Shown here piece after piece: positions 8,750 through 16,794 of a stretch of DNA of 64,000 bases. Each line of letters opens with the position of its first letter. Positions within the stretch are counted from its first letter, which is position 1. The notes below the pieces were generated by a model. That model was not told where the DNA came from, made no database searches, and saw only the letters and a program-made list of their open reading frames with translations. Location: positions 1-64,000 of the forward strand of contig DGTS01000021.1 of assembly GCA_002394385.1 (NCBI GenBank), given 5' to 3'. The position numbers and the translations under genes were made by a program. The stretch is from Prevotella sp. UBA4330 (GTDB taxonomy: Bacteria; Bacteroidota; Bacteroidia; Bacteroidales; Bacteroidaceae).

Positions 8750-8880
8750 CAAAGTTACGAAAAATCGAGCGCAGAACAAAAGAACTTATTCTTTTTTATG
8801 CCGAGATAGAGTAATTTCGCCAATTTATTGGCAAAGGTAGTGAAAAAAAGGCAGAACAAAAAGAATTCATTCTTTTTTAT
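8750..8880 (-). repeat. Promoter-carrying repeat, copies upstream of lptB
   Basis: The words CAAAGTTACGAAAAATCGAG, GCAGAACAAAAGAA and ATTCTTTTTTATGCCGAGAT recur here and in three tandem copies at 45178-45490. The end nearest lptB carries TAACTTTG on the minus strand (8750-8757), in promoter position. A second, more decayed unit follows at about 8830-8880. Confidence 0.75.
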
Positions 8881-8999
8881 ATTAGCCAAGCAATCCTTCT
8901 ATTCTTTTAAAATTTATATAGATTATTTCTATAATATCTCCTTTGAAAATCTTAACCAGTTTTAACCGAAAAAATTTGGTTATACAGCATCCTGTTTTA

Positions 9000-9007
9000 T
9001 ACCTTTG
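9000..9007 (+). promoter_or_regulatory. Promoter of the deiminase operon
   Basis: TACCTTTG at 9000-9007 is preceded by TTTG at 8975-8978, a spacing typical of Bacteroidetes -33/-7 promoters. The start codon is 42 bases downstream. Confidence 0.6.
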
Positions 9008-9049
9008 CACCAAAAGTTAAGCGTTTGATTATCAATAATTTATATAATT

Positions 9050-9919
9050 ATGATTACAAATTTTGAAACAAACAAAGTATTAATTGCTAAAGGATTGACT
9101 TCCCCGAATTATGTAGAAGCGACAAGGCTTCTTTTGGATGTTTTGCATAGCCTTAATATTGAATGGAGTTTTCTGCACCATACATCATCTCCGTTTCATA
9201 TCTGGGCGCGCGACTATATGCCTATACAAGTTAACAAAGAGAAATTTGTTAGATTCAATTACAGCCCTGATTATCTCAAAGACAGCCCTGAGTACAAACC
9301 AGACACATCAGCCATCCTATCGGATCTTGGCATACAGGTCATCGACTCCGACATTATCATTGATGGCGGCAACGTCATTAATTGTGGCGACAAGGTAATC
9401 ATGACTGACAAGATTATCAGGGAGAATCCACATTATCGCCCCAACACACTCATTGACACACTAAGTCAACTGATGGAAGCAGAGATTGTTCTGATTCCAG
9501 AAGACAAATATGACGAATACGGGCATGCTGATGGAATAGTGAGGTATATGGGGAACTATAGCCTATTGCTCAACAACTATTGCGATTTCGACAAGATGTT
9601 ACGTAAGAAATTGATGTCGGCACTAAGTCCTCACTTCGAAATCGTCGAATTGCACTATGACGCATTTACAGACAAGAGTTGGGCCTATCTCAATTTCTTG
9701 CATGTAGGCCAGCACATCTTTGTTCCGATGTTGGAAGATAAGTTGACTAGAATCGCTTTCGAGCAGATAGCGGAGGCCTATCCAGAATGTGAATGCCACC
9801 CAATATGGAAATGTGACAATATCATTCGAGAAGGCGGTGCACTGAATTGCTGCACATGGAATATAATGACAACTGTAGATACTTACGTTGAAAACAAAGA
9901 AGATGGTCTTGCAATATGA
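9050..9919 (+). CDS. Agmatine deiminase/peptidyl-arginine deiminase (PAD_porph) family protein
   Basis: Members of this guanidine-modifying superfamily hydrolyse guanidino groups such as agmatine or peptidyl-arginine. The family's catalytic pattern is complete: WARDY (Asp55), DGGN (Asp105), YGHADG (His159, Asp161) and GGALNCCTW, where Cys267 aligns with the nucleophile. At 289 residues it is shorter than typical agmatine deiminases of about 350, and there is no signal peptide, so it should be cytosolic. It overlaps the next gene by four bases (ATGA). No agmatine/putrescine genes (aguB, speA) lie nearby, so the substrate is open. Codon use is AT-richer than in flanking housekeeping genes. Confidence 0.8.
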   Translation: MITNFETNKVLIAKGLTSPNYVEATRLLLDVLHSLNIEWSFLHHTSSPFHIWARDYMPIQVNKEKFVRFNYSPDYLKDSPEYKPDTSAILSDLGIQVIDSDIIIDGGNVINCGDKVIMTDKIIRENPHYRPNTLIDTLSQLMEAEIVLIPEDKYDEYGHADGIVRYMGNYSLLLNNYCDFDKMLRKKLMSALSPHFEIVELHYDAFTDKSWAYLNFLHVGQHIFVPMLEDKLTRIAFEQIAEAYPECECHPIWKCDNIIREGGALNCCTWNIMTTVDTYVENKEDGLAI

Positions 9920-10677
9920 AAACAATTCATTTAATCGAGAATATACACTTGAATAGTGCAGGAGTATACGCCCAAATAGGGCAAACCGATAGGTCTTCAG
10001 TATTATTTCGTAATGGTGAACTAGATAATAGTTCTCAAGTTTATAGTTTTATTATGTTGCTTATTCTAAATCATAAAATATCTTATAGAGATATTATGGA
10101 TAAAGATTGCAGCAAACCGTTTGTCTTACGTATTAAGAAACAACTACTTGAAAACCTGATAGGCTTTTCAAAGAAAGCGTACACAGATTGGACCTTTGCC
10201 AAACTTGTTCGTTCCATTTGTCAGAAAGAATTCTCAATTGTTGATTATACTACGGTTTTTACTCCTAAAACTATAAGAATTAGCAAACCAGAATTTCGTG
10301 ATGTGATATGCAAACAAATTAACCTCGACAATCCTGTTCAGATAACCTATTTTAATGTCAGAAGACAAAGTAACATGAACGCTGTTGTCGTTGGGTATTC
10401 TATTCATAAAGAAAGTCTTAGACTCTATTGTTTAGACCCGTGCAGACCAGATCCATATGATACCTATTGGAATAATATATTTGACATTTATGTTGATAAG
10501 AAGGACCTCCCTGACTATTGTCCAGTTCGAGAACACGGAGTTATATTAACCCAGGCATTATATATTAATAAAACAGTTGTAAAGAGCACTTCAGAAACTA
10601 AGATTATTGAATTATTCCCACAACCCAAGCCCTCTGAAATGGATATTTTTAATGAAGAAGACCACTGCCCGTTCTAG
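9916..10677 (+). CDS. Uncharacterised protein, possibly a catalytically dead C39-like papain fold
   Basis: The 253-residue protein is translationally coupled to the deiminase (ATGA overlap). I do not recognise it confidently. Residues about 118-175 (PVQITYF, NAVVVGYS, LYCLDPCRPDPYDTYWNNI) resemble the second half of C39-type peptidase domains, where His precedes the VVV strand and Asp lies in the DP turn. Here the His position is Asn and I find no QxxxxC nucleophile motif near the N-terminus, so if the fold is right the enzyme would be inactive. No signal peptide or membrane segment. A binding or substrate-presenting partner of the deiminase is a guess. Confidence 0.55.
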   Translation: MKTIHLIENIHLNSAGVYAQIGQTDRSSVLFRNGELDNSSQVYSFIMLLILNHKISYRDIMDKDCSKPFVLRIKKQLLENLIGFSKKAYTDWTFAKLVRSICQKEFSIVDYTTVFTPKTIRISKPEFRDVICKQINLDNPVQITYFNVRRQSNMNAVVVGYSIHKESLRLYCLDPCRPDPYDTYWNNIFDIYVDKKDLPDYCPVREHGVILTQALYINKTVVKSTSETKIIELFPQPKPSEMDIFNEEDHCPF

Positions 10678-10691
10678 TAAAGAAAGAGTAT

Positions 10692-11267
10692 TTACTTAGT
10701 CTTTTCTTTCCAAGGTGACGCTATGTACTTAGACTCGAAATTCAGGTTTAATCCTTTTACATAAAAACGATAGTCGCCATTAACACCTTTCGTCTTGCCA
10801 GTAATATAACGTGTTGTTATTCCCATTTCACCTATGAAATCAACATCATCATTTTCTATTATTTGTGGAGCATAATTCTGCGCCAATGCAGGTGAATAGA
10901 ACAACTCCCAACAGCAGTTTTTGGGACCACATATTACAGCTTCTTCATTTTCCTTATTTAATGGGACAATGCTTCTAATGAGTATACCGCCACAATAAGC
11001 TCTGCCCTCACTTTTGAAGGTTAAATCCACGCCCCAGTCATGTAACCACCACATACCTGCTTTTTCTTTGCGAATAATGGTGACTTTATCGTCATGCTGG
11101 AGATTACTGAAATAGAATTCTATTTCTAATAATCTATAGTTGCCATTCTCTGTCTTGATATAACTTTTAAATAAAAGAATATCAGCAATTTGAGAAAAGG
11201 TTGATTTTATGTCATCAACAGATGATTTCTCATTTAATTGGGATAATAATTGCTTAAGTTCTTCCAT
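10692..11267 (-). CDS. Uncharacterised 191-residue protein, weakly reminiscent of AAG-type DNA glycosylases
   Basis: It is the second gene of a minus-strand pair, starting four bases after the GIY-YIG-like gene ends. Sequences such as NYRLLEIEFYF, GVDLTFKS and CGGILIRSI recall the order of strands in alkyladenine glycosylases (G-R-I-x-E-x-E-x-Y and the later V-L-L-R strand), but I cannot verify this by eye and key residues are not certain. There is no signal peptide. It converges with the deiminase pair, leaving only 14 bases between the stops. Confidence 0.5.
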   Translation of the reverse strand: MEELKQLLSQLNEKSSVDDIKSTFSQIADILLFKSYIKTENGNYRLLEIEFYFSNLQHDDKVTIIRKEKAGMWWLHDWGVDLTFKSEGRAYCGGILIRSIVPLNKENEEAVICGPKNCCWELFYSPALAQNYAPQIIENDDVDFIGEMGITTRYITGKTKGVNGDYRFYVKGLNLNFESKYIASPWKEKTK

Positions 11268-11271
11268 GATT

Positions 11272-11856
11272 TCAGTTACGCTTTATTATTTCACATTCAC
11301 ATTTTAATCGCTTTGAACTATAGATGGAGTTTCCATCAGCATAATATGACAAAACATCTGGAATTATCTGAGAAACACTTCCTGAAGTTCGACGCTGGCA
11401 TTCCATTCCGTTTTTCCAATAATACCATTCATTTATTATGTAAATGTCTGTATCTTTAGGAGCCTTGTAGTTCGTGGCGTTTACAATTTCTCCGTCATAA
11501 GTTTGATAAGCCTGAACTAGATAACTTGTAAGAATCTTCTCACAAAGACTAACATCGTCTTTCCCTGGACTTTTCATATTTGAAATGGTTCCGACCCAAA
11601 TGTACAGATGCTTCTTACGCAGTTCAAATTCATGGATGTGATGATCATGATTTTTCATTCGAGAAGCAACGCTTTTTTGTTTGAAAGTCATTCCACAATA
11701 ATATCTGGTTTTCCTTTCTTTCTGCCTCTTACCTTGAAGGAAATACAAAAAGAATCTTTCCCCTTCTTTTTTCTTCTGTTCTTCCCAGTCAGAAAGTTCC
11801 TCAACAGAACGGAAAGGTCCAGACCATTGTAACAAATACATTTTCTTGTTATTCAT
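11272..11856 (-). CDS. GIY-YIG-like putative nuclease
   Basis: The N-terminal half of this 194-residue protein reads FFLYFLQG, then RYYCGMTFKQ, then SRMKNHDHHIHEF. This resembles the two-strand GIY-YIG core followed by the R-x-x-x-H helix. A later SLCEKILTSYLVQAYQ could hold the metal-binding Glu, and NATNYKAP the usual Asn. The canonical Tyr pair is altered (FLY...YYC), so this is a divergent member. It is the first gene of a two-gene operon with the 191-residue protein. Function inferred only from motifs. Confidence 0.55.
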   Translation of the reverse strand: MNNKKMYLLQWSGPFRSVEELSDWEEQKKKEGERFFLYFLQGKRQKERKTRYYCGMTFKQKSVASRMKNHDHHIHEFELRKKHLYIWVGTISNMKSPGKDDVSLCEKILTSYLVQAYQTYDGEIVNATNYKAPKDTDIYIINEWYYWKNGMECQRRTSGSVSQIIPDVLSYYADGNSIYSSKRLKCECEIIKRN

Positions 11857-12120
11857 AACGCATAATTACTATTAGTCGAGAAATATTTCCATACCAGACA
11901 TAGGATATTTTTTATTATGTGCAAAAGTAACAAAAAAATAGAAACTAAAGAAGAAAGAGTGAAAAAAGTCTTGTCATCTTACCATTCTGCCAGTAACTTC
12001 ACTATAAGACAAAGTTAGTGAGAAAACGTTCCGAATAACTGAAAAAGAAAAAATAACATTATAGTTGCCGTTTTTCAACTGATTTTAATTACTTTTGCAG
12101 TCGATTTACTGATGTAGGTT
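11857..12120. other. Divergent spacer before mlaE
   Basis: AT-rich, no gene. It contains the mlaE promoter box TACTTTTG at 12090-12097. A minus-strand promoter for the GIY-YIG pair is expected here but I see no clean TAnnTTTG match close to its start. Confidence 0.5.
12090..12097 (+). promoter_or_regulatory. -7 box of mlaE-mlaF
   Basis: TACTTTTG followed by CAG, 23 bases before the mlaE ATG. Confidence 0.6.
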
Positions 12121-12867
12121 ATGTTTATTAAGAAATATCTCACTGTATTCGGGCGGTACCTCATGCTCATGGGACGCGTTTTCTCGGTGCCTGAGCGCAT
12201 GAGGATGTTCTTCAAGCAATACACCAAGGACATGACGCAGCTGGGTGTCGACTCCATCGGCATAGTGCTGCTCATCTCGTTCTTCATAGGTGCCGTTATT
12301 TGCATTCAGATGAAACTGAACATCCAAAGCCCGTGGATGCCTCGATGGGTAAGCGGCTACACCACGCGCGAGATCATGCTGCTGGAGTTCTCCTCAAGTA
12401 TCATGTGTCTAATCCTCTCGGGAAAGGTGGGCTCGAATATTGCGTCAGAACTGGGCACCATGAGGGTGACGCAACAGATTGACGCATTGGAGATAATGGG
12501 CGTCAACTCAGCGAGTTACCTCATACTGCCGAAGATTCTGGGCATGATAACAATGATGCCATTCCTCGTAATCTTCTCGTCGGCTCTCGGCATCGTGGGT
12601 GCTTACGCCACGGCGTATGTGGGGCATGTGCTGTCGCCCGACGACCTCACGCTGGGACTTCAGCACGACTTCAACCAGTGGTTTATTTGGATGAGTATCA
12701 TCAAGAGTCTGGTCTTCGCCTTCATCATAAGCAGTGTCTCTGCATTCTGCGGCTACACCGTCGATGGAGGCTCGGTTGAGGTGGGCAAGGCTTCCACAAC
12801 AGCCGTGGTGAGCAGTTCGGTGCTTATCCTCTTCTCCGACGTGTTCCTTACCCAGTTACTATCCTAA
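12121..12867 (+). CDS. mlaE: MlaE-type ABC permease for phospholipid trafficking
   Basis: MlaE is the membrane subunit of the MlaFEDB complex that moves phospholipids between the inner and outer membranes. The 248-residue protein has the family's amphipathic N-terminus, about five hydrophobic segments and the conserved loop KVGSNIASELGTMRVTQQID (residues about 101-120). The ATPase gene follows 13 bases downstream. MlaD and MlaB homologues are not in this window. Confidence 0.9.
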   Translation: MFIKKYLTVFGRYLMLMGRVFSVPERMRMFFKQYTKDMTQLGVDSIGIVLLISFFIGAVICIQMKLNIQSPWMPRWVSGYTTREIMLLEFSSSIMCLILSGKVGSNIASELGTMRVTQQIDALEIMGVNSASYLILPKILGMITMMPFLVIFSSALGIVGAYATAYVGHVLSPDDLTLGLQHDFNQWFIWMSIIKSLVFAFIISSVSAFCGYTVDGGSVEVGKASTTAVVSSSVLILFSDVFLTQLLS

Positions 12868-12880
12868 CCTACTTAAGAGA

Positions 12881-13660
12881 ATGATTCAGATAAAGAACCT
12901 GTATAAGTCTTTTGAAGACAAAGACGTTCTGAAAGACATAAACGCCACATTCGAGAACGGCAAGACCAACCTCATCATCGGTCAGAGCGGTTCGGGAAAG
13001 ACCGTGCTGATGAAGAACATCGTGGGACTACTCGACCCTACCTCTGGCGAGATTCTCTACGACGGACGCGACTTCGTGGCGATGTCGAAACGCGAGAAAG
13101 TGTTGTTGAGACGCGAGATGGGAATGATTTTCCAGAGTGCGGCTCTCTTCGACTCCATGCCCGTGATAGAGAACGTCATGTTCCCGCTTGACATGTTCTC
13201 TGACATGACACTGCGCGACCGAACGAAACGCGCACAGGAATGTCTCGACCGCGTTAACCTGTTGGACTCACAGAAAAAATATCCTGGCGAACTCTCGGGC
13301 GGTATGCAGAAGCGCGTGGCTATAGCAAGAGCAATAGCGCTGAACCCGAAATACCTCTTCTGCGACGAGCCCAACTCAGGTCTCGACCCTAAGACGAGCC
13401 TCGTCATCGACGAACTGCTGCACAGCATTACTCAAGAGTATAACACCACCACCATCATCAACACTCACGACATGAACTCGGTGATGGGCATCGGTGAGAA
13501 CATTATCTTCATATATAAAGGCACGTCGGCTTGGACGGGCAACAAGGACGAGATAATGACATCAGAAAACAAGAAACTCAACGACTTCATCTTCGCCTCC
13601 GACCTGTTCAAGAAGGTGAAAGAAGAGGAGATGAAGGAACTGAATCATAATAGGAGTTAA
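12881..13660 (+). CDS. mlaF: MlaF-type ATPase of the phospholipid ABC transporter
   Basis: This 259-residue ABC ATPase has Walker A GQSGSGKT, signature LSGGMQKRVAIARA and Walker B LFCDEPNSGLDP, the MlaF pattern. It partners the upstream MlaE permease. The last two codons and the stop (AGG AGT TAA) are formed by the first unit of the GGAGTTAA repeat that begins here, so the native C-terminus was probably rewritten when the repeat arrived. Confidence 0.9.
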   Translation: MIQIKNLYKSFEDKDVLKDINATFENGKTNLIIGQSGSGKTVLMKNIVGLLDPTSGEILYDGRDFVAMSKREKVLLRREMGMIFQSAALFDSMPVIENVMFPLDMFSDMTLRDRTKRAQECLDRVNLLDSQKKYPGELSGGMQKRVAIARAIALNPKYLFCDEPNSGLDPKTSLVIDELLHSITQEYNTTTIINTHDMNSVMGIGENIIFIYKGTSAWTGNKDEIMTSENKKLNDFIFASDLFKKVKEEEMKELNHNRS

Positions 13661-13932
13661 GGAGTTATGGAGTTAAGGAGTTAATGAGTTAATAAGTTAA
13701 TGAGTTAATAAGTTAATAAGTTAATGAGTTAATGAGTTAATAAGTTAATGAGTTAATGAGTTAATAAGTTAATAAGTTAATGAGTTAATAAGTTAATGAG
13801 TTAATAAGTTAATGAGTTAATGAGTTAAGACATAAGAACTGTAAAAACAGAGTGTGTTGTCTTAACTCCATAACTCCTTAACTCCTAAACTACTAAACTA
13901 CTAAACTACTAAACTCCTAAACTCCTAAAAAT
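13651..13932. repeat. GGAGTTAA-type bracketed repeat, locus A
   Basis: Plus-strand words GGAGTTAAGGAGTTATGG (13651 on) run into about 150 bases of tandem GAGTTAATAAGTTAAT words and end in GAGTTAAGACATA (13822-13834). After 20 bases the inverted end TGTTGTCTTAACTCC (13855-13869) follows, then TAACTCCTTAACTCC words. The inverted ends could form a very long hairpin between mlaF and the convergent lipoprotein gene. The same bracket occurs at 23165-23418 and 31753-31825. Confidence 0.8.
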
Positions 13933-13936
13933 TGAA

Positions 13937-14335
13937 TTATCTTATATACCAACGTCCGTCGCGCTCAACCATTGGCACGACGACCTTTTCGCGCGTGCTG
14001 TCGGCATAGCATAGGCTGAGTATTGCCTGTGCTGTGGGCGACAGACTATCCTTAATGCAGCCCGCAATCTCAACGCCGACCCATCCGCCGTGAATGCTTT
14101 TCTGCTTCTCGGTGAACAGTTTTGCATTAAGCACCAGTTGGCTGCGGTATGTGGGCGGAATGCTGTCGGGATAGTTCAGAGCATCGACATATCCCTCATA
14201 GTTGCCCTCTATGAGCCGCTCATAATATCCTTTTGCGAAATAGGCAGCCGCATTGTTGTCGCCGCCCGTCTTCTTACTGCAGGCGGCAACGGTAACAAAC
14301 GCCACAAACATCAAGGCATATATCAGTCTGCGCAT
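13937..14335 (-). CDS. Small lipoprotein of unknown function (NTF2-like/DUF4878-like)
   Basis: The 132-residue protein has a signal peptide ending in a lipobox (VAAC, Cys19). The remainder (AKGYYERLIEGNYEGYVDAL, later EKVVVPMVERDGRWYIR) looks like the NTF2-like fold of DUF4878-type lipoproteins, in which the final strand ends in G-x-W-Y. It starts 13 bases after der ends and is probably the last gene of the DUF177-rpmF-fabH-era-der series. Function unknown. Confidence 0.75.
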   Translation of the reverse strand: MRRLIYALMFVAFVTVAACSKKTGGDNNAAAYFAKGYYERLIEGNYEGYVDALNYPDSIPPTYRSQLVLNAKLFTEKQKSIHGGWVGVEIAGCIKDSLSPTAQAILSLCYADSTREKVVVPMVERDGRWYIR

Positions 14336-14348
14336 GGTGATAAAGGGT

Positions 14349-15665
14349 TTACTTCTGTCTTACGAAAACGTTTATCGGAGAGCCGGTGAGTGTCCAGTTC
14401 TCGCGTATCTTGTTCTCAAGGAAACGCTTGTATGGCTCCTTGACATACTGTGGAAGATTGGCATAGAACACGAAACTCGGAATCTGAGTGTCGGGAATCT
14501 GCGCGCAATACTTAATCTTGATGTACTTACCCTTGATTGATGGCGGCGGTGTTGCCTCAATGATAGGCAGCATCACCTCGTTGAGTTTAGTGGTGCCTAT
14601 CTTCACCTTGCGGTTGAGGTAAACATCCTTGGCAGTCTCAAGCACCTTGAAGATGCGCTGCTTTGTCAAAGCCGAGGCGAAGATGATTGGGAAGTCGGTG
14701 AATGGTGCCATGCGTTCGCGAATGGCATTGATAAATGTGTCTATCGACTTCTGGCTCTTGTCCTGCACGAGGTCCCACTTGTTAACCACGACAACGAGCG
14801 ACTTGTTGTTCTTCTGAATCAACTGGAAGATATTCATGTCCTGCGCCTCGATGCCTCGTGTGGCATCAATCATCAGGATGCAGACATCGCTGTTTTCGAT
14901 GGCACGTATAGAGCGCATCACGCTGTAGAACTCAAGGTTTTCCGATACCTTGTTCTTGCGGCGGATACCTGCGGTATCGACGAGATAGAAGTCGAAGCCG
15001 AACTTGTCGTACTTGGTGTAAATGCTGTCGCGCGTAGTGCCTGCAATATCGGTCACGATGTGACGGTCCTCGCCGATAAAGGCATTGATAAGGCTACTCT
15101 TGCCCGCATTAGGACGTCCTACCACAGCAAAGCGCGGGGTGTTGTCGATGAAGTCGTCCTCGTCTTTTACCGACGGCAGTTTCTCAAGCACAAGGTCGAG
15201 AAGGTCGCCAGTGCCGCTTCCCGTGGCAGCGCTGATGCACTGCGGGTCGCCAAGTCCCAGTTTATAGAACTCCATTGCGTCAAACTGCTGGCTGCTGTTG
15301 TCCACCTTATTGGCAACGAGAATCACGGGGAGTTTGGTGCGGCGCAGTATCTTTGCCACGTCCTGGTCCCAGTCGGTCAGTCCGTTCTGCGTGTCAACAA
15401 GGAACAGCAGAAGGTCGGCCTCCTCGGTGGCAACAATCACCTGCTTGCGTATCTCCTCCTCGAAGATGTCGTCACTATTAACCACCCAGCCGCCGGTATC
15501 GACCACCGAGAACTCTTTGCCGCACCATTCACACTTGCCGTACTGACGGTCGCGCGTGGTGCCTGCCTCCTCGCTGACGATGGCTTGGCGTGTCTTTGTA
15601 AGTCTGTTGAAAAGGGTCGATTTGCCCACATTGGGTCGTCCCACTATCGCTACTAAGTTTCCCAT
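14349..15665 (-). CDS. der: Ribosome-assembly GTPase Der (EngA)
   Basis: Der is a double GTPase needed for 50S subunit maturation. The 438-residue protein has two complete G domains: GRPNVGKST with DTGG and NKVD in the first, and GRPNAGKSS with DTAGIRRK and NKWD in the second. A C-terminal KH-like domain follows. Its gene lies 44 bases after era and 13 bases before the lipoprotein gene. Confidence 0.96.
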   Translation of the reverse strand: MGNLVAIVGRPNVGKSTLFNRLTKTRQAIVSEEAGTTRDRQYGKCEWCGKEFSVVDTGGWVVNSDDIFEEEIRKQVIVATEEADLLLFLVDTQNGLTDWDQDVAKILRRTKLPVILVANKVDNSSQQFDAMEFYKLGLGDPQCISAATGSGTGDLLDLVLEKLPSVKDEDDFIDNTPRFAVVGRPNAGKSSLINAFIGEDRHIVTDIAGTTRDSIYTKYDKFGFDFYLVDTAGIRRKNKVSENLEFYSVMRSIRAIENSDVCILMIDATRGIEAQDMNIFQLIQKNNKSLVVVVNKWDLVQDKSQKSIDTFINAIRERMAPFTDFPIIFASALTKQRIFKVLETAKDVYLNRKVKIGTTKLNEVMLPIIEATPPPSIKGKYIKIKYCAQIPDTQIPSFVFYANLPQYVKEPYKRFLENKIRENWTLTGSPINVFVRQK

Positions 15666-15709
15666 AAACTTGTATGTTTGCTCTTCTTTTCTTTTTAATA
15701 TCTTTTACC

Positions 15710-16693
15710 TCACATGTTGGGGTTGTATCCAAACGAGTCGAGTTCGCGCTGGCTTGACCGCCAGTCCTTATCCACCTTGACAAAGGTTTCCAGATAGATG
15801 CTCTTGCCGAAGAATTTCTCAAGTGCCTTGCGCGCCTCGGTGCTCACTTTCTTCAACGCCACGCCCTGATGTCCTATGATGATGCCTTTCTGCGACTCGC
15901 GTTCTACGTAGATTACAGCATTAATGTGGATGTTTTTCGGTGTTTCCCTGAAACTCTCCACCGCCACTTCCACTGAGTACGGAATCTCCTTGTCGTAGTA
16001 GAGAAGTATTTTCTCGCGGATTATCTCGCTGACAAAGAAGCGCGCCGGCTTGTCGGTCAACTGGTCTTTGTCGAAATAGGCAGGGCTCTCGGGCAGCAGT
16101 TCCTTGATGCGTTTGAGCAACATGTCGGTGCCGAACTTGTTCTTCGCCGAGATAGGCAGTATCTCTGCATTGGGCAGCAGCGTGTGCCACTTCTCGACGA
16201 TAGCAGCAAGGGCCTCCCCAAGCCCCTCCGAGGGATGGGGTGTTTGATTACCTGACCTCAATGCCTTTTTCCTCTTAGGTAAACCGACATCCCCTCCCTC
16301 GGAGGGGCTTGGGGAGGCTTTTAGGCTGTCTATCTTATTTATCAGCAGAATCACGGGAATCTTCATCTTCTGCACTTTCTCCAGGAAGTCCATATTCTTC
16401 TCGGGGTTCTCCACCACGTCGGTGACATAGAGAAGCACGTCGGCATCGGCAAGGGCGCTCTCTGAGAATGCCAGCATCATCTCCTGCATCTTGTAGTTGG
16501 GCTTCAGCACGCCTGGCGTGTCGCTGAACACTATCTGCATGTCGTCGGTGTTGACGATGCCCATGATGCGGTGGCGCGTGGTCTGCGCCTTGAATGTGGC
16601 TATAGATATGCGCTCGCCCACGAGTTGGTTCATCAGCGTCGATTTACCAACATTAGGGTTGCCTACGATGTTTACGAATCCTGCCTTATGCAT
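15710..16693 (-). CDS. era: GTPase Era with an in-frame palindromic-repeat insertion
   Basis: Era binds 16S rRNA 3' ends during 30S maturation. The protein shows G1 GNPNVGKST, G3 DTPG, G4 NKID (119-122), G5 SAK (182-184) and a C-terminal KH domain with GIIIGHQG. At 327 residues it is about 30 longer than usual. The excess lies between G4 and the helix before G5, at residues about 126-161, a Ser/Pro/Gly/Lys-rich stretch encoded by a palindromic DNA element (16211-16320). The reading frame stays open through it, so the protein is probably functional. Confidence 0.95.
   Translation of the reverse strand: MHKAGFVNIVGNPNVGKSTLMNQLVGERISIATFKAQTTRHRIMGIVNTDDMQIVFSDTPGVLKPNYKMQEMMLAFSESALADADVLLYVTDVVENPEKNMDFLEKVQKMKIPVILLINKIDSLKASPSPSEGGDVGLPKRKKALRSGNQTPHPSEGLGEALAAIVEKWHTLLPNAEILPISAKNKFGTDMLLKRIKELLPESPAYFDKDQLTDKPARFFVSEIIREKILLYYDKEIPYSVEVAVESFRETPKNIHINAVIYVERESQKGIIIGHQGVALKKVSTEARKALEKFFGKSIYLETFVKVDKDWRSSQRELDSFGYNPNM
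16208..16320. repeat. Palindromic repeat element inserted within era
   Basis: The left arm begins CCTCCCCAAGCCCCTCCGAG (16210 on); the right arm ending at about 16318 is its reverse complement, giving roughly 28 pairs over 32 positions. The inner words TTACCT and AGGTAA continue the stem. The insert preserves the era frame and has no stop in that frame. It resembles intergenic GC-rich palindromes of this window in composition but not in exact sequence. Confidence 0.8.
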
Positions 16694-16730
16694 TGTTGCT
16701 GTGTTTATTAATGTCGTCTTAATCTAAAAA

Positions 16731-16764
16731 AACGCATCTTATTAAATTATTAATAGGATGCGTC
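16731..16764 (-). terminator. Terminator or attenuator between fabH and era
   Basis: Arms ACGCATC (16732-16738) and GATGCGT (16757-16763), extended by TTATTAA/TTAATA, form a hairpin. On the minus strand it is followed by TTTTTTAG. It lies 31 bases after the fabH stop and 38 bases before the era start, so some transcription should end or be attenuated here. Confidence 0.8.
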
Positions 16765-16794
16765 TTTCGTTTGGGGTTCTAATCCTAATCGATT

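Larger units (their letters stand above)
8742..9049. other. Divergent spacer between lptB and the deiminase gene
   Basis: It holds two degenerate copies of the promoter-carrying repeat also found upstream of dxs (8750-8880), AT-rich sequence with no frame of note, and a plus-strand promoter (-33 TTTG at 8975, TACCTTTG at 9000-9007) for the deiminase gene. Confidence 0.6.

Noticed and set aside
13680..13835. Regular short repeats resembling a CRISPR array
   Set aside because: The units are 8-16 bases of drifting GAGTTAATAAGTTAAT without unique spacers; no cas genes are nearby.
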